This document shows positions 33,735-44,539 of a stretch of 64,000 nt of DNA, in pieces. Every line of letters begins with the position of its first letter. Position 1 is the stretch's first letter. Below the pieces are notes generated by a model. It did no database searches and was not told the DNA's origin. It saw only the letters and a program-made list of their open reading frames with translations. Where the stretch lies: contig QNQO01000537.1 of NCBI GenBank assembly GCA_003290165.1, forward strand, positions 558,001-622,000, written 5' to 3'. Made by a program: the position numbers and the translations under genes. The DNA comes from Berberis thunbergii. Its lineage: Eukaryota; Streptophyta; Magnoliopsida; Ranunculales; Berberidaceae.

Positions 33735-34936
33735 GTATTCCAAATTCAGTTTCTGCTAATCTTGTTCCACCTTTTGTGCATTTTCCAGGTAGGTTTGCCA
33801 AATCTAGGAAAGATGAACAGGATAAGGAAATTTTGGAAACCTTCCGAAAAGTCCAAGTCAATATTCCGCTTCTTGATGCTATTAAGCAAGTGCCTAAGTA
33901 TGCAAAATTTTTGAAGGAGCTTTGCACAACAAAGAGACGACTTCTAGACGGAGAGGTAGTTAAGGTAAGTGAGAATGTCTCCGCAGTTCTTCAAAAGAAG
34001 TTGCCACCGAAGTGTAAGGATCCAGGTAGTTTTACTATCCCTTGTGTTATCGGTAATACTAAAATTGAAAATGCAATGTTAGACTTAGGTGCTTCAATTA
34101 ATGTTATGCCGTATTCTATTTATCGATCTATGAATCTTGGGAAATTAAAAACTGATGGTGTTATTATTCAATTGGCTGACCGTTCTAATGCATATCCTCG
34201 AGGTTTGTTGGAAGATGTGTTAGTGCAGGTTAACCATTTGATATTCCTAGCAGATTTCTATGTTCTTGAGATGGAAGATTCGGAATTATCAGCACCTTTG
34301 CCTCTTCTTTTAGGGCGCCCCTTCATGAAAACTGCGAAGACAAATATTGATGTACATGCGGGGAAACTGACCATGGAATTTGATGGTGATGTGATTGGCT
34401 TCAACATCTTTGAAGCCACGAGATATCCTGATAAAAATCATTGTTTTTCTATTAATGTGAATGACAATTTTGCCCAGAAATTGTCAGACCTCAAAAATGA
34501 GGATGAACTTGAGACCAACATCACTACTGCCGTTGGATATGATAACAATGGAGTTCCCTATGACACAAAGAAGCGGAAGAAATTTCAGTTGAATGAGCTT
34601 GAAAAGATTCAGGATGAGGCTTATGATAGTAAAAGCAATTATAAGGAGAACACTATAGTTTTTCATGATCAGATGATCCATGAAAATACTTTTGTCATTG
34701 GCATGAAAGTCTTGCTTTTCCAATCATGTCTTAGAACTGGTAAGTTGCGTTCTGAATGGGTTGGTCCTTTTATTGTTACTAATGTTTTTCCTCATGGTCC
34801 TATACAGATTAAGAGTGTCACAACCGAAAAGGAGTTTAAAGTGAAACATCATCGACTTAAGCCCTATTATGAGTCATTTGTGGAGCATGACGTGGAGGAC
34901 GTATCACTCCATGTTCCCACTTATTCTGAGGATTAA
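33731..34936 (+). pseudogene. Athila-1 protease fused in frame to integrase C-terminus
   Basis: This 401-codon frame is open from the 8-base duplication onward. Residues about 100-215 are an Athila-type aspartic protease with NAMLDLGASINVMPYSIYRS (Asp codon at 34082) and LPLLLGRPFMKTAKTNIDVH. From about residue 275 the text changes to the extreme C-terminal part of Athila integrase: QLNELEKIQDEAYDS, FVIGMKVLLFQSCLRTGKLR, WVGPFIVTNVFPHG and FKVKHHRLKPYYE. RT, RNase H and the catalytic integrase core are missing, and the junction at about 34550 keeps the frame. It is read as part of a gag-pro-INT polyprotein of a non-autonomous element. Without the duplication it would be continuous with gag. 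Confidence 0.88.
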
Positions 34937-34944
34937 TTGGAGAT

Positions 34945-34996
34945 ACCGTCAGGCTACACGACGTTAAGACAAGCGCTTCTTGGGAGGCAACCCAAT
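34945..34996 (+). ncRNA. Twin-hairpin element downstream of the Athila-1 ORF
   Basis: Hairpin 1 is CGTC-AGGCTACAC-GACG (34947-34963). Hairpin 2 is TTGGG-AGGCAA-CCCAA (34980-34995). A linker containing CAAGCGCT joins them. It starts 10 bases after the ORF stop. Athila-2 has the equivalent at 44435-44481 with changed but still paired stems and conserved GGCT and AGGCA loops. I infer a structured RNA of the element; its role is unknown. Confidence 0.55.
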
Positions 34997-36817
34997 CAGA
35001 TTTGCTTTCTTTATCATTTTATTTTATTTTCGTTGTTTTTGTTTTTGTTTGTTAGTAGTTTGTTTTTTCGCGTTTAAATCTTTCATTGCATGTGCTATAA
35101 TCTATTAACATTGAGGACAATGTTAGGTTTAAGTGTGGGGGAACAAAACATTGTTTTATTTTGAAAAAAAAAAAAAAAATTGTTGGTTTTTATTTTCTTT
35201 GTTGGTATTAGTGTCAAAAAAATAAAAATATAAAAAAATAAAAAATATATATATATAAAAAATTATATTTCTTTTGAGTCTTATGATACTTTCCAACACA
35301 ATGATGAGATTTGGTTTTTAATTGCATGGCTTTAAGATGATTTATAAACATGATTCAAGATCTAATATTATTCTTTGGTTAATGCTTATTTATGGTTATC
35401 ATATGCAAATTCACATGTAATCAACTTAGTAATTGGTACTCATAGCATGCTTAGTTGAATTTAACTCATTCTAACCCATATGTGAGTTTTGAGCCTATTG
35501 TTCCTTTGATTTTGAGAGTTTTTAGTTAGGTCATCTTTTATTTCTTTTGTCAATAATAATTCGTTGCATGATCTCTATTTTGTTTGTTTTGGTTGCTACT
35601 TGGATTGCTTTCAAAATTAAGAATTAAATACTAGAACTTGTATTAATTTCGTTCAAGGCATCATATTGAATTGCATGACATGCTTGACATGATAAAGGCA
35701 CATAGTTTCCACCATTGCCAAATAAGCCCGATCCATAATATTTTTCCTTTAGGTTAACCCCATTGAGCCTGTTATAAAGCCTTTTTATTTCATTACCCTC
35801 ATTCTCTATCCTAATAAAACGAGTGGAGCATAATTTGATTTGCAGATACTTTATTGTGGTTCAAGGTATGTTGAAAAGTAAGTGTGGGGGAAGACCCTTG
35901 TGGTAGACAGTTCAAAAAGAGAATGAGTTGCAAAAAAAAAAAAAAAAAAAAAATTGAAAAAAATGAAAAAAGAAAAAAAGAAGTTACAAAAGGGATACAA
36001 GTCTTATCTTTATCCATTCAGTATTACAGTACCATACAGATAGTTCAATTCTTTTTAAGTAGATACAAAATAATTGCTGAAGCTCTTCATTATCAATGAG
36101 TCACCTCGTCATTTTCCCACTTATGTCTTGAACCATATGATTCTTTGCTAATTTCTCTAATCTTATTGCATGCTTTCACAATTTCTTCAAGCCCTTTGAA
36201 AACTTCATATCCGTTCTTTCTCTTCCCTTGACCCCTGGCCCCATTACAACCCGAATTAAGACCTTTTGATTGAGTGTGCCTTGCAATGTCACGATGTGGA
36301 GATTCGAATGAGGTATGAGCATATGGTGTCACTAGTTCTTGCATTCAAGTAGTAGCATTCCTTCCATGAGATCATATATCTATAAAATAAAAATAAAAAA
36401 AAGAGTCAGAAAATGTCATTCTTTCTTGTTATATCATATGTGAGCTATTTGTTTCCCTTTCACATCAATTCTCTCACATATAGCTAGAATAGGAAGAGTG
36501 ATTTTACCAAACAATCAGTGAAAAAAGAAAAGAGTGCATTCAGTGAGATTTTTGGGTTAATTCTTCTTGGCACGCGCTTGAGTTTCACAGTCACTTGGAT
36601 TGATTTAATTGTAAATTTTTATATCATTGCTATGAACGTGTATTAATTTTCGAATGATGTGAATTTAATCTCGTGTTTACAAAGAATCTTAACATGTCAT
36701 GATCCATTGAAAATCTCTGAGACAAATGTTGGAAAGTATAGGTTGAGTCATTTGAGTCTTTTATTTTTGTTTCTTGGATTTGCTCGAGGACTAGCAAAGG
36801 ATAAGTGTGGGGGAATT
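34997..36817 (+). other. Athila-1 3' untranslated region with repeated polypurine tracts
   Basis: No coding frame of note. TAAGTGTGGGGG occurs three times, at about 35130, 35879 and 36802, each shortly after a small hairpin: AACATTG-AGGA-CAATGTT (35107-35124), TTCAA-GGTATG-TTGAA (35860-35875) and TTTGCT-CGAGGACT-AGCAAA (36779-36798). A-rich and T-rich homopolymers lie near 35164, 35220-35270 and 35931-35953. Confidence 0.7.
36802..36817 (+). promoter_or_regulatory. Athila-1 LTR-proximal polypurine tract
   Basis: TAAGTGTGGGGGAATT abuts the 3' LTR and is the expected plus-strand primer site. Confidence 0.85.
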
Positions 36818-38435
36818 TGATAGGGGCATAATTATGCTATTTTTAGTACCATATTTCTATGTGTATTATTAGCTATTATTTGTTAATTATGGTACTAATT
36901 GCTATTTTCATGTTTGTGTAGGTTTCCAATTACAATACTTTAAAATAGAAGCAAATTGTCAATTTAGGAATACTAATTGCACAAGGACTTCACACAAGCA
37001 AGGAAACCACACAACAAGGAAACCACACAACAAGGAAACCACAGAAAGAGGAAAACAAGAATAAAAGGAGGAAGATACCTAGCTTTGACGGACTGATCCA
37101 TCGACCCATCCAGTAGAACATTCATCCACTGCATCCATACATAGCATCCTCGCACAAACCCTAGCCGCCGTCACCCACCATCCATCTCCATCGTCCTCTT
37201 TCACCTTAGCCATCGTCCTCAGTTCATCATCCACCTCGCCTCCATCAAACCCCATTCTCGTGTCCCCTGTCTTCGCCATCTTCACCGTCCGCATCTCCTT
37301 CTCACCTAATCTCTCTTATCCGATCGTCGTCCCTCCATCGCCTGCTTCATCTCTCGCAGTCTCTCGTCACGAACACAGCCGAAGCAGCAATTGAAGAAGG
37401 GAGCTAAGGAAGCAGAGAACGAGCAATTCCGCGAGAGGAAGGCGAAGGAGCAGACAGCGAAGGAACAGTTCGCGTGAGGAAGGTGTTGGAGGTGGATTTC
37501 GCGCTATTTGCACCACAGTTCTATTGAGTACCACCACGGATCAGTGTTTTGTTTCATCACTCAACTCTTTTATTTATTTTAGTTTGATTATTGATTATGG
37601 ATTACTGTTTAAACATAATTAATATGTCTAGCTAAACTCCTCTTAGTTAGGGGTGGATTCGAAGCCCCGAACATGTGCTTTATAAATTAGTTGAATTTAA
37701 TCTTCCTTGCTATTAGTGATTGTGTTTTGCTTAACTTCTTTATAGAGAACTTTTCCTTTTATGTTTGTTAAGGTGGCCAACTTAGTAAGCATGCTAGGAT
37801 TTGGGGCTAGAGTATAGGAGAATTTCACCTAATTGTTATGATTCTGTATTCGCAAGTAGTAAATACCAAAGAACGTTGGTAAGGTTAAGTCAAAACTTAG
37901 GCAAGAACAAGATGCTGATCATACTTGTGATTGCCTAGTCAGTGTTCATATTTTCCACAAAACTTAATGATCTTAGATTGCTATTTAACTTGCGATTCCT
38001 GTTTAGATAGCATGATAAGAATAGTTTGAAAGCGACGCTTAGTTTAATTCAACGAACTTGGGAAAATAATAAGATTAATGCAGTGCGGTCACGGTTAGTC
38101 TTGAGCATTGTCTCTCACGAGTTAGCAAGTGATTATTGAAGATTAATTTATAAGCATATGTTTGGTGTGTGGAGATAAAACCCTTAGCTAATTTCTCATC
38201 TTTGTCATCTATTTAGTTTATTATATTTACATTAATTTTCGTAGTTATTTTCATAATTTAATTTAGAAAATCCAATCCCCTTTTATTTAATTAATTAGGT
38301 TGTTAGTTGTATTTTAATTATTATTAGTGTAATTAACACGCCCTCTAATCCCCGGTCTAGAACGATCCCTACTTGTTCTATACTACAAATCACAAAGCAG
38401 GGTATTAAGTTGTGTGCTACTAAAATAGCGCATCA
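36818..38435 (+). repeat. Athila-1 3' LTR
   Basis: 1618 bp, followed by the CCAAG duplication. Substitutions against the 5' LTR are seen, for example, in TTATACTA/TTATGCTA, AGTGTTTTG context (A/C), GGGGCAG/GGAGCAG and ACTGCTT/ACTTCTT. Confidence 0.96.
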
Positions 38436-38600
38436 CCAAGATGAAGGTTTTAATGGTGAAACTTGTCTAGAATCAAACATCATATGATTTGTGGCACCTA
38501 AATCAATTATCCATGTACTATTAATACCAAGTGTAGAAGTATTGAGAGCCTTACCAACATTGTCTGAGGCTGCGATGAATGCGAAGCAATATCTGCATCT
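38436..38600 (-). pseudogene. Copia protease, N-terminal fragment with active site
   Basis: On the minus strand, STWIIDLGATNHMMFDSRQV contains the copia aspartic-protease signature (DLGATNHM in place of the usual DSGATDHM). The reading continues to the Athila-1 insertion, beyond which it resumes at 30489. Confidence 0.85.
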
Positions 38601-39519
38601 ATTTTTATTGCAGCAGCAGTAGCAAGGGAAGTCGACTTGGAGTTCTTCTTCCGAGAATCACGATTGTGATCCCACCAGTCTGGATATCCCACAAACACAA
38701 AACATCGATCTTTGACATGACCCCTTTTATGGCAATGAGCGCATTTGGAATTCATTCGATCTGGTTGGTTATGAGTAGATTGATTTCGAGCCACCATTGC
38801 AGAGGGTTCAGAGTCGTCATATTTCTCCTTTTAGTGGTACGATGTAATTCCTCACGTCGAATCAAGGAATAACATTCTTCTAAATCTGGGCATGATTCTT
38901 TGAGTAGAGTTTCTCCTTGAACTTGCTCGAAATCACCATCTAATCCAGCAAGAAATATGTGCACCCAAAGTCGCTCAACGGACTTTTGGCATGCTTGAAT
39001 ATCATCTGGATCCTTCGTGAACACTTTATCACGATGATCTAATTTTTGAAAAATAGCAATCAATTCTCCATAATATACAGAAAGTGATTTGCCATTTTGT
39101 TTGGCAGTAAAGGCCCTCTGATTCAAGAAGAATACTTGGAGTTCATCACTCCCATCATAAAAAGTTTTTGATAAAGCAATCCAAATATCTCGAGTAGTGG
39201 ATAAACATAAATAACGATTCATAATTTCTGGCTTCATGGACATTTGCAACCACCTTTTGACTTTTTGATTTTCTGCATACCACTTCTCTTATCCTTCTGT
39301 TGATTCAGCAGGAGGTGGTGTTTTACCACGGATATAGGAGAGTTTCTCTTACTCAGCAATAAGCATTTCCATTAGTTGAGACCAAACATCATAGTTTGTC
39401 TCTGTAAGGATGATCCCGGAATTAAAAACATTTTCTGATTGAACAACAACATGAACTGATTTCGTGCTAGTCAAATCAATATTTGTTCCTAAAAAAAAAA
39501 TCAATATTTGTTCCACTCA
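38601..39519 (-). pseudogene. Copia gag (UBN2-type) with zinc knuckle
   Basis: From a start near 39519 on the minus strand the text gives ETNYDVWSQLMEMLIAE, then from 39249 MSMKPEIMNRYLCLSTTRDIW and SLSVYYGELIAIFQKLDHRD, and near 38740 CAHCHKRGHVKDRC (CX2CX4HX4C). This is the usual copia gag layout. Internal stops (near 39290 and 39345) and a frame change near 38760 disable it. Confidence 0.87.
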
Positions 39520-40153
39520 TTTTTTTTCTTCCTCCCTTTTTTTGCAAATGGGTTTTTAGAAACCTAGTTATTCCCCAATATCACTTGCCATTCAATAGAG
39601 GTGGTGAAGTTTGTTGGTGAGTGGTGGTAAAGAATAAAGTCATGGGTATAAATAGCAAAAAGAAAATTAGAAAAAAAATCTCTTTTCCCTTCTTCCTTCT
39701 TATTCTCTCTGTTTGCAACTGTGTTGCGGCGTCTGTGAGTGAAACCTGGTGGCGGTTGCGTCAATGAGAAGGTTGAAGACGCCATCGAGAATGGGGCGAG
39801 AGGGAGGCTGCCCTGGCTGCTCGACGGTGATGTGATGGATTTGTATGTCTATCAAGGTTGCTGTTGGTGAATAAGGAGGTGAATAAATTCAGAGATCTAT
39901 TGATAAATTTAGTGGTTAATGGGTTTTGGAGGCTGTTACAAGAACTAAAGTCAGAACAGAGCTTGCAATTGATTGTGTTGCTGGTAGTGGGGTTGTTTCT
40001 GGCGTCGCGATGGTTGATTCAAGGATGGGTTCAAGATGGGAGGTATTTGGCTTAATAGTCAACATGGCTCGAGTGTTTGAAAATCTTTTTTATATGGCAA
40101 ATTTTTCCCTAACAAAATACTAAAAAATAAAAATAAACCTCAAGATAGCACAT
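39520..40153. other. DNA between copia gag and the chromovirus
   Basis: This should contain the copia 5' leader and LTR, but no copy of the 15.6-15.9 kb LTR is visible. A TATA-like GGTATAAATAG occurs at 39645-39655. No gene recognised. Confidence 0.45.
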
Positions 40154-40515
40154 TGTCACGTGCTGACCTTTTTTCCTTGGCTAACATGTTGCTCACTAGC
40201 GTCACACTCTCGTCGGACTAACTAGTCAAGTCACTTCGATGTTTGGCTAATGCTAAGTGATGCTACGGAAGCTTAAGTGGGGAAAATGTTAAGGCACAAG
40301 TGTTTAGGCTTTTTGAAAGAATGTTTCGTATTGCTTGAGAGAGTTGTACAAGTGTTTCTATATGTTCTGTACAAATGAATGTCAAGGCCTATTTATAGGC
40401 CCTTAAAGTCCTAGAGGCTTCTAGCCTAGAACCTTCCACAATCCTCCTTCAAAGGAGTATTCTCTATGCATCTAGAAAGTTCTCACCTCCAAAGGAACCA
40501 GAAAATACAAGGAGG
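40154..40515 (-). repeat. Chromovirus 3' LTR, distal segment
   Basis: Matches 54372-54731 and stops at the GGAGG duplication (40511-40515), where Athila-2 begins. Confidence 0.92.
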
Positions 40516-42343
40516 TGATGCAGATTTAACTAACCTAAATAAATAGGTTAATTTAACCTAATTTTAATAACTGCAAGTGCACAGTGTCTAACTGGTAGAC
40601 AATGGCAAGTACAGGTCGATCCCACAAGAACTTTGGTTGCAATTAAATTTCAGGGTTTATTTAAACTAATTTAACATCAATTAAAATATCTAAACTAAAA
40701 ATCAAATTAAAAACAAAATAAAAAGTTTTAAAGAATATGGGACGGGAAACCAAGACATTGAATCCACCACAGGTTCTTTGAGATTTGTGTAATAAAAAAT
40801 ATTGTTTTCAAGATTTAACATGATTAACCTAAAGATTAATCTAAGTTCACAATTGATTTTAGCAAAGGTATAAACCCCTAGCATTGCGTGTCTTCTTACG
40901 GCACACACAATCACAGGTTTATTTTAATTAATCATAAACCCCTAGCATTGCGTGTCTTCTTACGGCACACACAATCACAGATTCAGATTAATTGATTAAA
41001 TTAGGCTTTTTGAATTTCAACAAAGAGTATTTCTAACTACCGACTAGTCTAGATAATTAATCAGGATGTAATCGGTGAAAGCAAATTATTGAAAATCATA
41101 AATCAAATGTGTTTAACGTTCAAGCATAAAGAAAATATAAATTTAAATACACAAACTCTAGGAAATCCCGTGGTTTCATCGTAGCCTTGGCGAATGGTTT
41201 AGCTGATCATGGTGGCGGTGGTCATCTCCTCGTAATGTGGTACGTCGCAACTCATATCTGCACGAACACGAATCTCGAGGAAAGGGATGTTACAGGCACT
41301 GTGGTGGCTCTTAGGGAACTCGGGGGTGCCAATAACAGCCACCCCTTTCTCTCCCGATTTGAAAGAGAGGAGGCGGGAAACGCGCAGAGCGCTGTTGCGA
41401 GAGAGACCGGAGAATCCGGTGATGGTCAGGGCGTGCAGGTGTGTGTCAGGACGTTGGATGGCGAATGGGAAGACGGTGGGAATGTCCGGCGTGTTTCCAG
41501 GTGGCGCGGTGAAGTTCTGTTGCGAGGAGCTTGCTGTTGTTCGATTCTAGCGGTGGTTGCTGGCGTTGCAGCTGACGACGAAGAGAGAGAGACAGTGAGA
41601 AATAGAGAGGGAAACAGGAAGGAGGGCCGAAAGAGGGGAGAAACAGGGGCGGTGAGGCGGAACAGAGTCGCGATGCGGCTCTGTTTCGCTGCGTGGTTGT
41701 GGTGGCCCTGTCGCGGAGGTTGAATCTGTTCTGTCCTCCTTGTGATGGTGGCCGTGAGGGATGGGGACATGGAGAGGGACAGGGACGGTGATGGAGGAGG
41801 CTCTGACGCGAAACAGGGTTGTCACTCCCCTGTTTCGTGGTGGTGGCGGTGTTCGCACGGTGGTGGCGGTGTTGGACGGTGGCGAGGTGAGGTGGTGATG
41901 GCGGGATTATCGCACTGCCGGCTCTCTTATCGAGCGAGGATTGCCGACAGGGTGGATTGGTGTGGTGGCTGGAAAAGAGAGGAGGGGAGAAAGAACGTGG
42001 AAAACGAGAGGGAACCTTTTTCTAAGATGGGGGGAGTTAAATAGGGTTTTCCTATTATCTTGGGCTTGGGTTTTTAGGTTAGCATTTTGGGTTTGGGCTT
42101 AGGTTAAGTTAGGTGGACCTAGGTTTATTAGGGTTAGGTTTAGATATGTGTCCCTCTACTTTGTACCACCACTAGAATCGACCAATTGTCATTCCTTAAA
42201 TTGTCGCCTTAATATCATTTCATCGTTAACGCTCAAATTCCTGTCAAGACATGAAAACGTAATAATTATTATAAATTATAATAATCGAAACACTAACATA
42301 TATAAATTAAGGGATATATTATGTAATAATTACGTGAATATCA
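40516..42343 (-). repeat. Athila-2 3' LTR
   Basis: 1828 bp. It contains a 64-bp tandem duplication (CCCCTAGCATTGCGTGTCTT at 40875 and 40939) and a GC-rich stretch (41190-42030). Its frames read Gly/Val/Arg-rich in one strand and Pro/Ser/Arg-rich in the other. It has about 45 bp near 41985-42030 that the other LTR lacks. Confidence 0.94.
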
Positions 42344-42383
42344 TATACCCCCAAACTTATATTTTGCTAGTCCTCGAGCAAAA
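42344..42383 (-). promoter_or_regulatory. Athila-2 polypurine tract with preceding hairpin
   Basis: Minus strand: hairpin TTTTGCT-CGAGGACT-AGCAAAA (42383-42362), then ATAAGTTTGGGGGTATA (42360-42344) against the LTR. Athila-1 has the same arrangement. Confidence 0.75.
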
Positions 42384-44434
42384 CAATAAAAATAAAATTC
42401 TAACTCACTTTCGCAGAAATCATCGGTTGCACTTACCTTAAACGTGCAACAAGGCTTTAAACCCCTAGATTACCTCTAGTGGACGAGTTATAGTCTCGTG
42501 AGGGTTTCCAGAAATGTTACCCACAAACATTATGACTCATAAATTTTCAAAACATGGTAATTCAGTCTATCATCCTTAGAGTAAGAATTTAATTGTCAAA
42601 AAATTTTGAAAATAGCTAACAGTCTCACAATAATATATCAAAGAGTTTCACAACAATTTAATAATACCCAAAGGTTAACTAAATTTCATCAATCATTTCC
42701 AACTCGAAATGTGTGTGTGCATGGCCTTATTAACATAACTTTTTATTTCAGAGTAAAACAATTACTAAATCTACTTTAGAAAGTTTGTTTTGACTTCAAA
42801 CCTCTCATGCCACTCACAATAAAACACTCAGAGATTTGTTATTTCACTCAGTTTATATGTGAGGAAAAGAGTAAATAATGGAAAACAATCATCTCACATA
42901 TAGTAATATGAAGAACGGACTTTTCAAGAATGGAATGAGTATGATCTCATGGACAGGAATATCAATTACTTTTGAGAATGTTAAATCATACACCATAGTT
43001 CTTATTTATTTAATCTCCACATCTACGAAACTAACCATCTCTTACGATCAACTAAGACTTTAATAGGTTATAATGGGGCTTAGGTAATGGCTAACAAAGA
43101 ATGGAAAAAGGTATACGAAAAATCTCTAAGAATGTATACACCCATTAAACTAACACAAGGGCTATGAAGAGTAAATCAATGTTCTAACCATCAATTACTA
43201 TCTTCATTTTTTTTTTCATTGACATCGTTTTTTTTTTTTTTTCAACTACATGTTTTTCCTCTTCTACTCAATAGAATGTTTCAACACTGAGGACTCATGG
43301 TATATTTGACTCTGCTCTTTCTAATTGCCCATTTTCAACTAACATTCATCCATATACATTCTTAGATAAATTGGGTATTGATAAGGGGTTAAAAAAATAA
43401 AAGGCTATCAACGACTCAAAGGGCTTTAAAAGGGAACTAATGAGTGGGTAAGTAAAAAGGCTAGAAAAGGTTTAAGAAAAACTTGCCTACATCATTTCTT
43501 AAGTTCAGGTTAGTATTATGACATCTCAACTAAATAAACTAAAAAGTTCTAGTGCAATAATTTAATTTTAATGTCATTCTCAAAGCAATTGATAAAAAAA
43601 AATGAGAATACTGAGATCATCAACGACTTAATGCGAACTCAAGAAAAATTAGAGTATATTTATCTAACACTCAGAAAGAAAAGAATGGCTCAAAACTTTC
43701 ACGGGTTAAGTCTCCACTATTATTCTAATGTTTTCTAGCTCATATCTCACTCATCAACTTCAAATCATGCTAATATGGCTTATAGTGCAAAAAGTAATCG
43801 AGTTGAAAGAAAATCTCATGAAATATATTTAACTTAAAGATAATATCAAACCATATGTTTTCCTATTGATATATAAAAGTGACAAGTGAAAGCATGGATT
43901 CCTCAAATTTAAAGGCATACTTGAAAGCACATCCTCTTCATTGGAAAGAAACTTAGATTTGAATGCATTTTCAAATCGAAAATTTTCACATAGTCATAAT
44001 TAACTATGTATTCAATGGAGATTGAGTAGAATACAATAGTCAATTGTGAAATACATTTCATTTCAAAATTTTCAAAAAATGCAGAAAAAATCTTAAACGT
44101 CACCCCCAAACCTAAACCAAACATTGTCCTCAATGTATAAAATGATGATCATGACAAATGCAAGAAAAAGAAAAGAGGAGAGTTAGAGTGATATTACCAT
44201 GGGAAAGATTTTACCAATTTCCAAGAAGTCATCCATCAATGAGGCTCACAAACATAAGAATCATGGAGTTTTCATTAGAAATCGATAAAATGCAGACTCG
44301 ACATCAACAAAAAAACTAAAAAAAAACAAGTTGTAAGTCAAAATTGTTATGGAGCTAACGAGTATGAATGAAACACAACTGAATAGGGTACTCGAAAATC
44401 AATCCAGACTAACAGCAAAGACACACAACTAAAG
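42384..44434 (-). other. Athila-2 3' non-coding region
   Basis: No coding frame. A second hairpin-plus-purine module lies at 44136-44101: ACATTG-AGGA-CAATGT followed by AGGTTTGGGGGTG on the minus strand. It matches the internal module of Athila-1. Confidence 0.6.
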
Positions 44435-44481
44435 CTAGGCTGCCTCCTAGGAGCGCTTGGTTTATTGTCGTCAGCCCGACA
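44435..44481 (-). ncRNA. Twin-hairpin element downstream of the Athila-2 ORF
   Basis: On the minus strand hairpin 1 is TGTCG-GGCTGA-CGACA (44481-44466) and hairpin 2 is CTAGG-AGGCAG-CCTAG (44450-44435). CCAAGCGCTC lies between them. It begins about 58 bases after the ORF stop. Stems differ from those of Athila-1 yet stay paired, while the loops and linker are nearly unchanged. Confidence 0.55.
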
Positions 44482-44539
44482 TATATTCTCCCTCATGAGT
44501 GATATATCATGAAGTGACGAGGAAGAACATAGGGAACAT

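Larger units (their letters stand above)
30490..38435 (+). mobile_element. Athila-like Ty3/gypsy element without RT (Athila-1)
   Basis: A complete insertion flanked by CCAAG (30485-30489 and 38436-38440). LTRs are 1627 and 1618 bp and start TGATAGGGGCATAATTA, ending AGCGCATCA. The primer-binding site complements tRNA-Asp, as is usual in Athila. The coding part is gag, protease and only the C-terminal part of integrase. RT, RNase H and the integrase core are absent. The two LTRs differ at about eight positions plus two small indels by eye, so it inserted recently, after the Tat element. Confidence 0.95.
15536..39519 (-). mobile_element. Degenerate Ty1/copia retrotransposon, host to three nested insertions
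   Basis: On the minus strand the pieces follow copia order. They are gag (39519-38600), protease (38540-38436 joined to 30489-30360), integrase (30193-29094), RT (18208-17339), RNase H (16742-15928), polypurine tract and 3' LTR (15909 leftwards). The three gaps are a hAT MITE, a Tat element and Athila-1, and each gap edge carries the matching target duplication. Removing them rejoins the copia text. No 5' LTR was found to the right of gag. All frames contain stops. Confidence 0.9.

Noticed and set aside
39520..40153. Copia 5' LTR
   Set aside because: No similarity to the 3' LTR (15.6-15.9 kb) was found here or beyond the chromovirus. It is probably deleted.
41187..41858. Open frames of 100-178 codons on both strands in the Athila-2 LTRs (also 48407-48939)
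   Set aside because: They occur in both LTR copies, have low-complexity composition on both strands, differ in frame between the copies through indels, and match no protein family I know.
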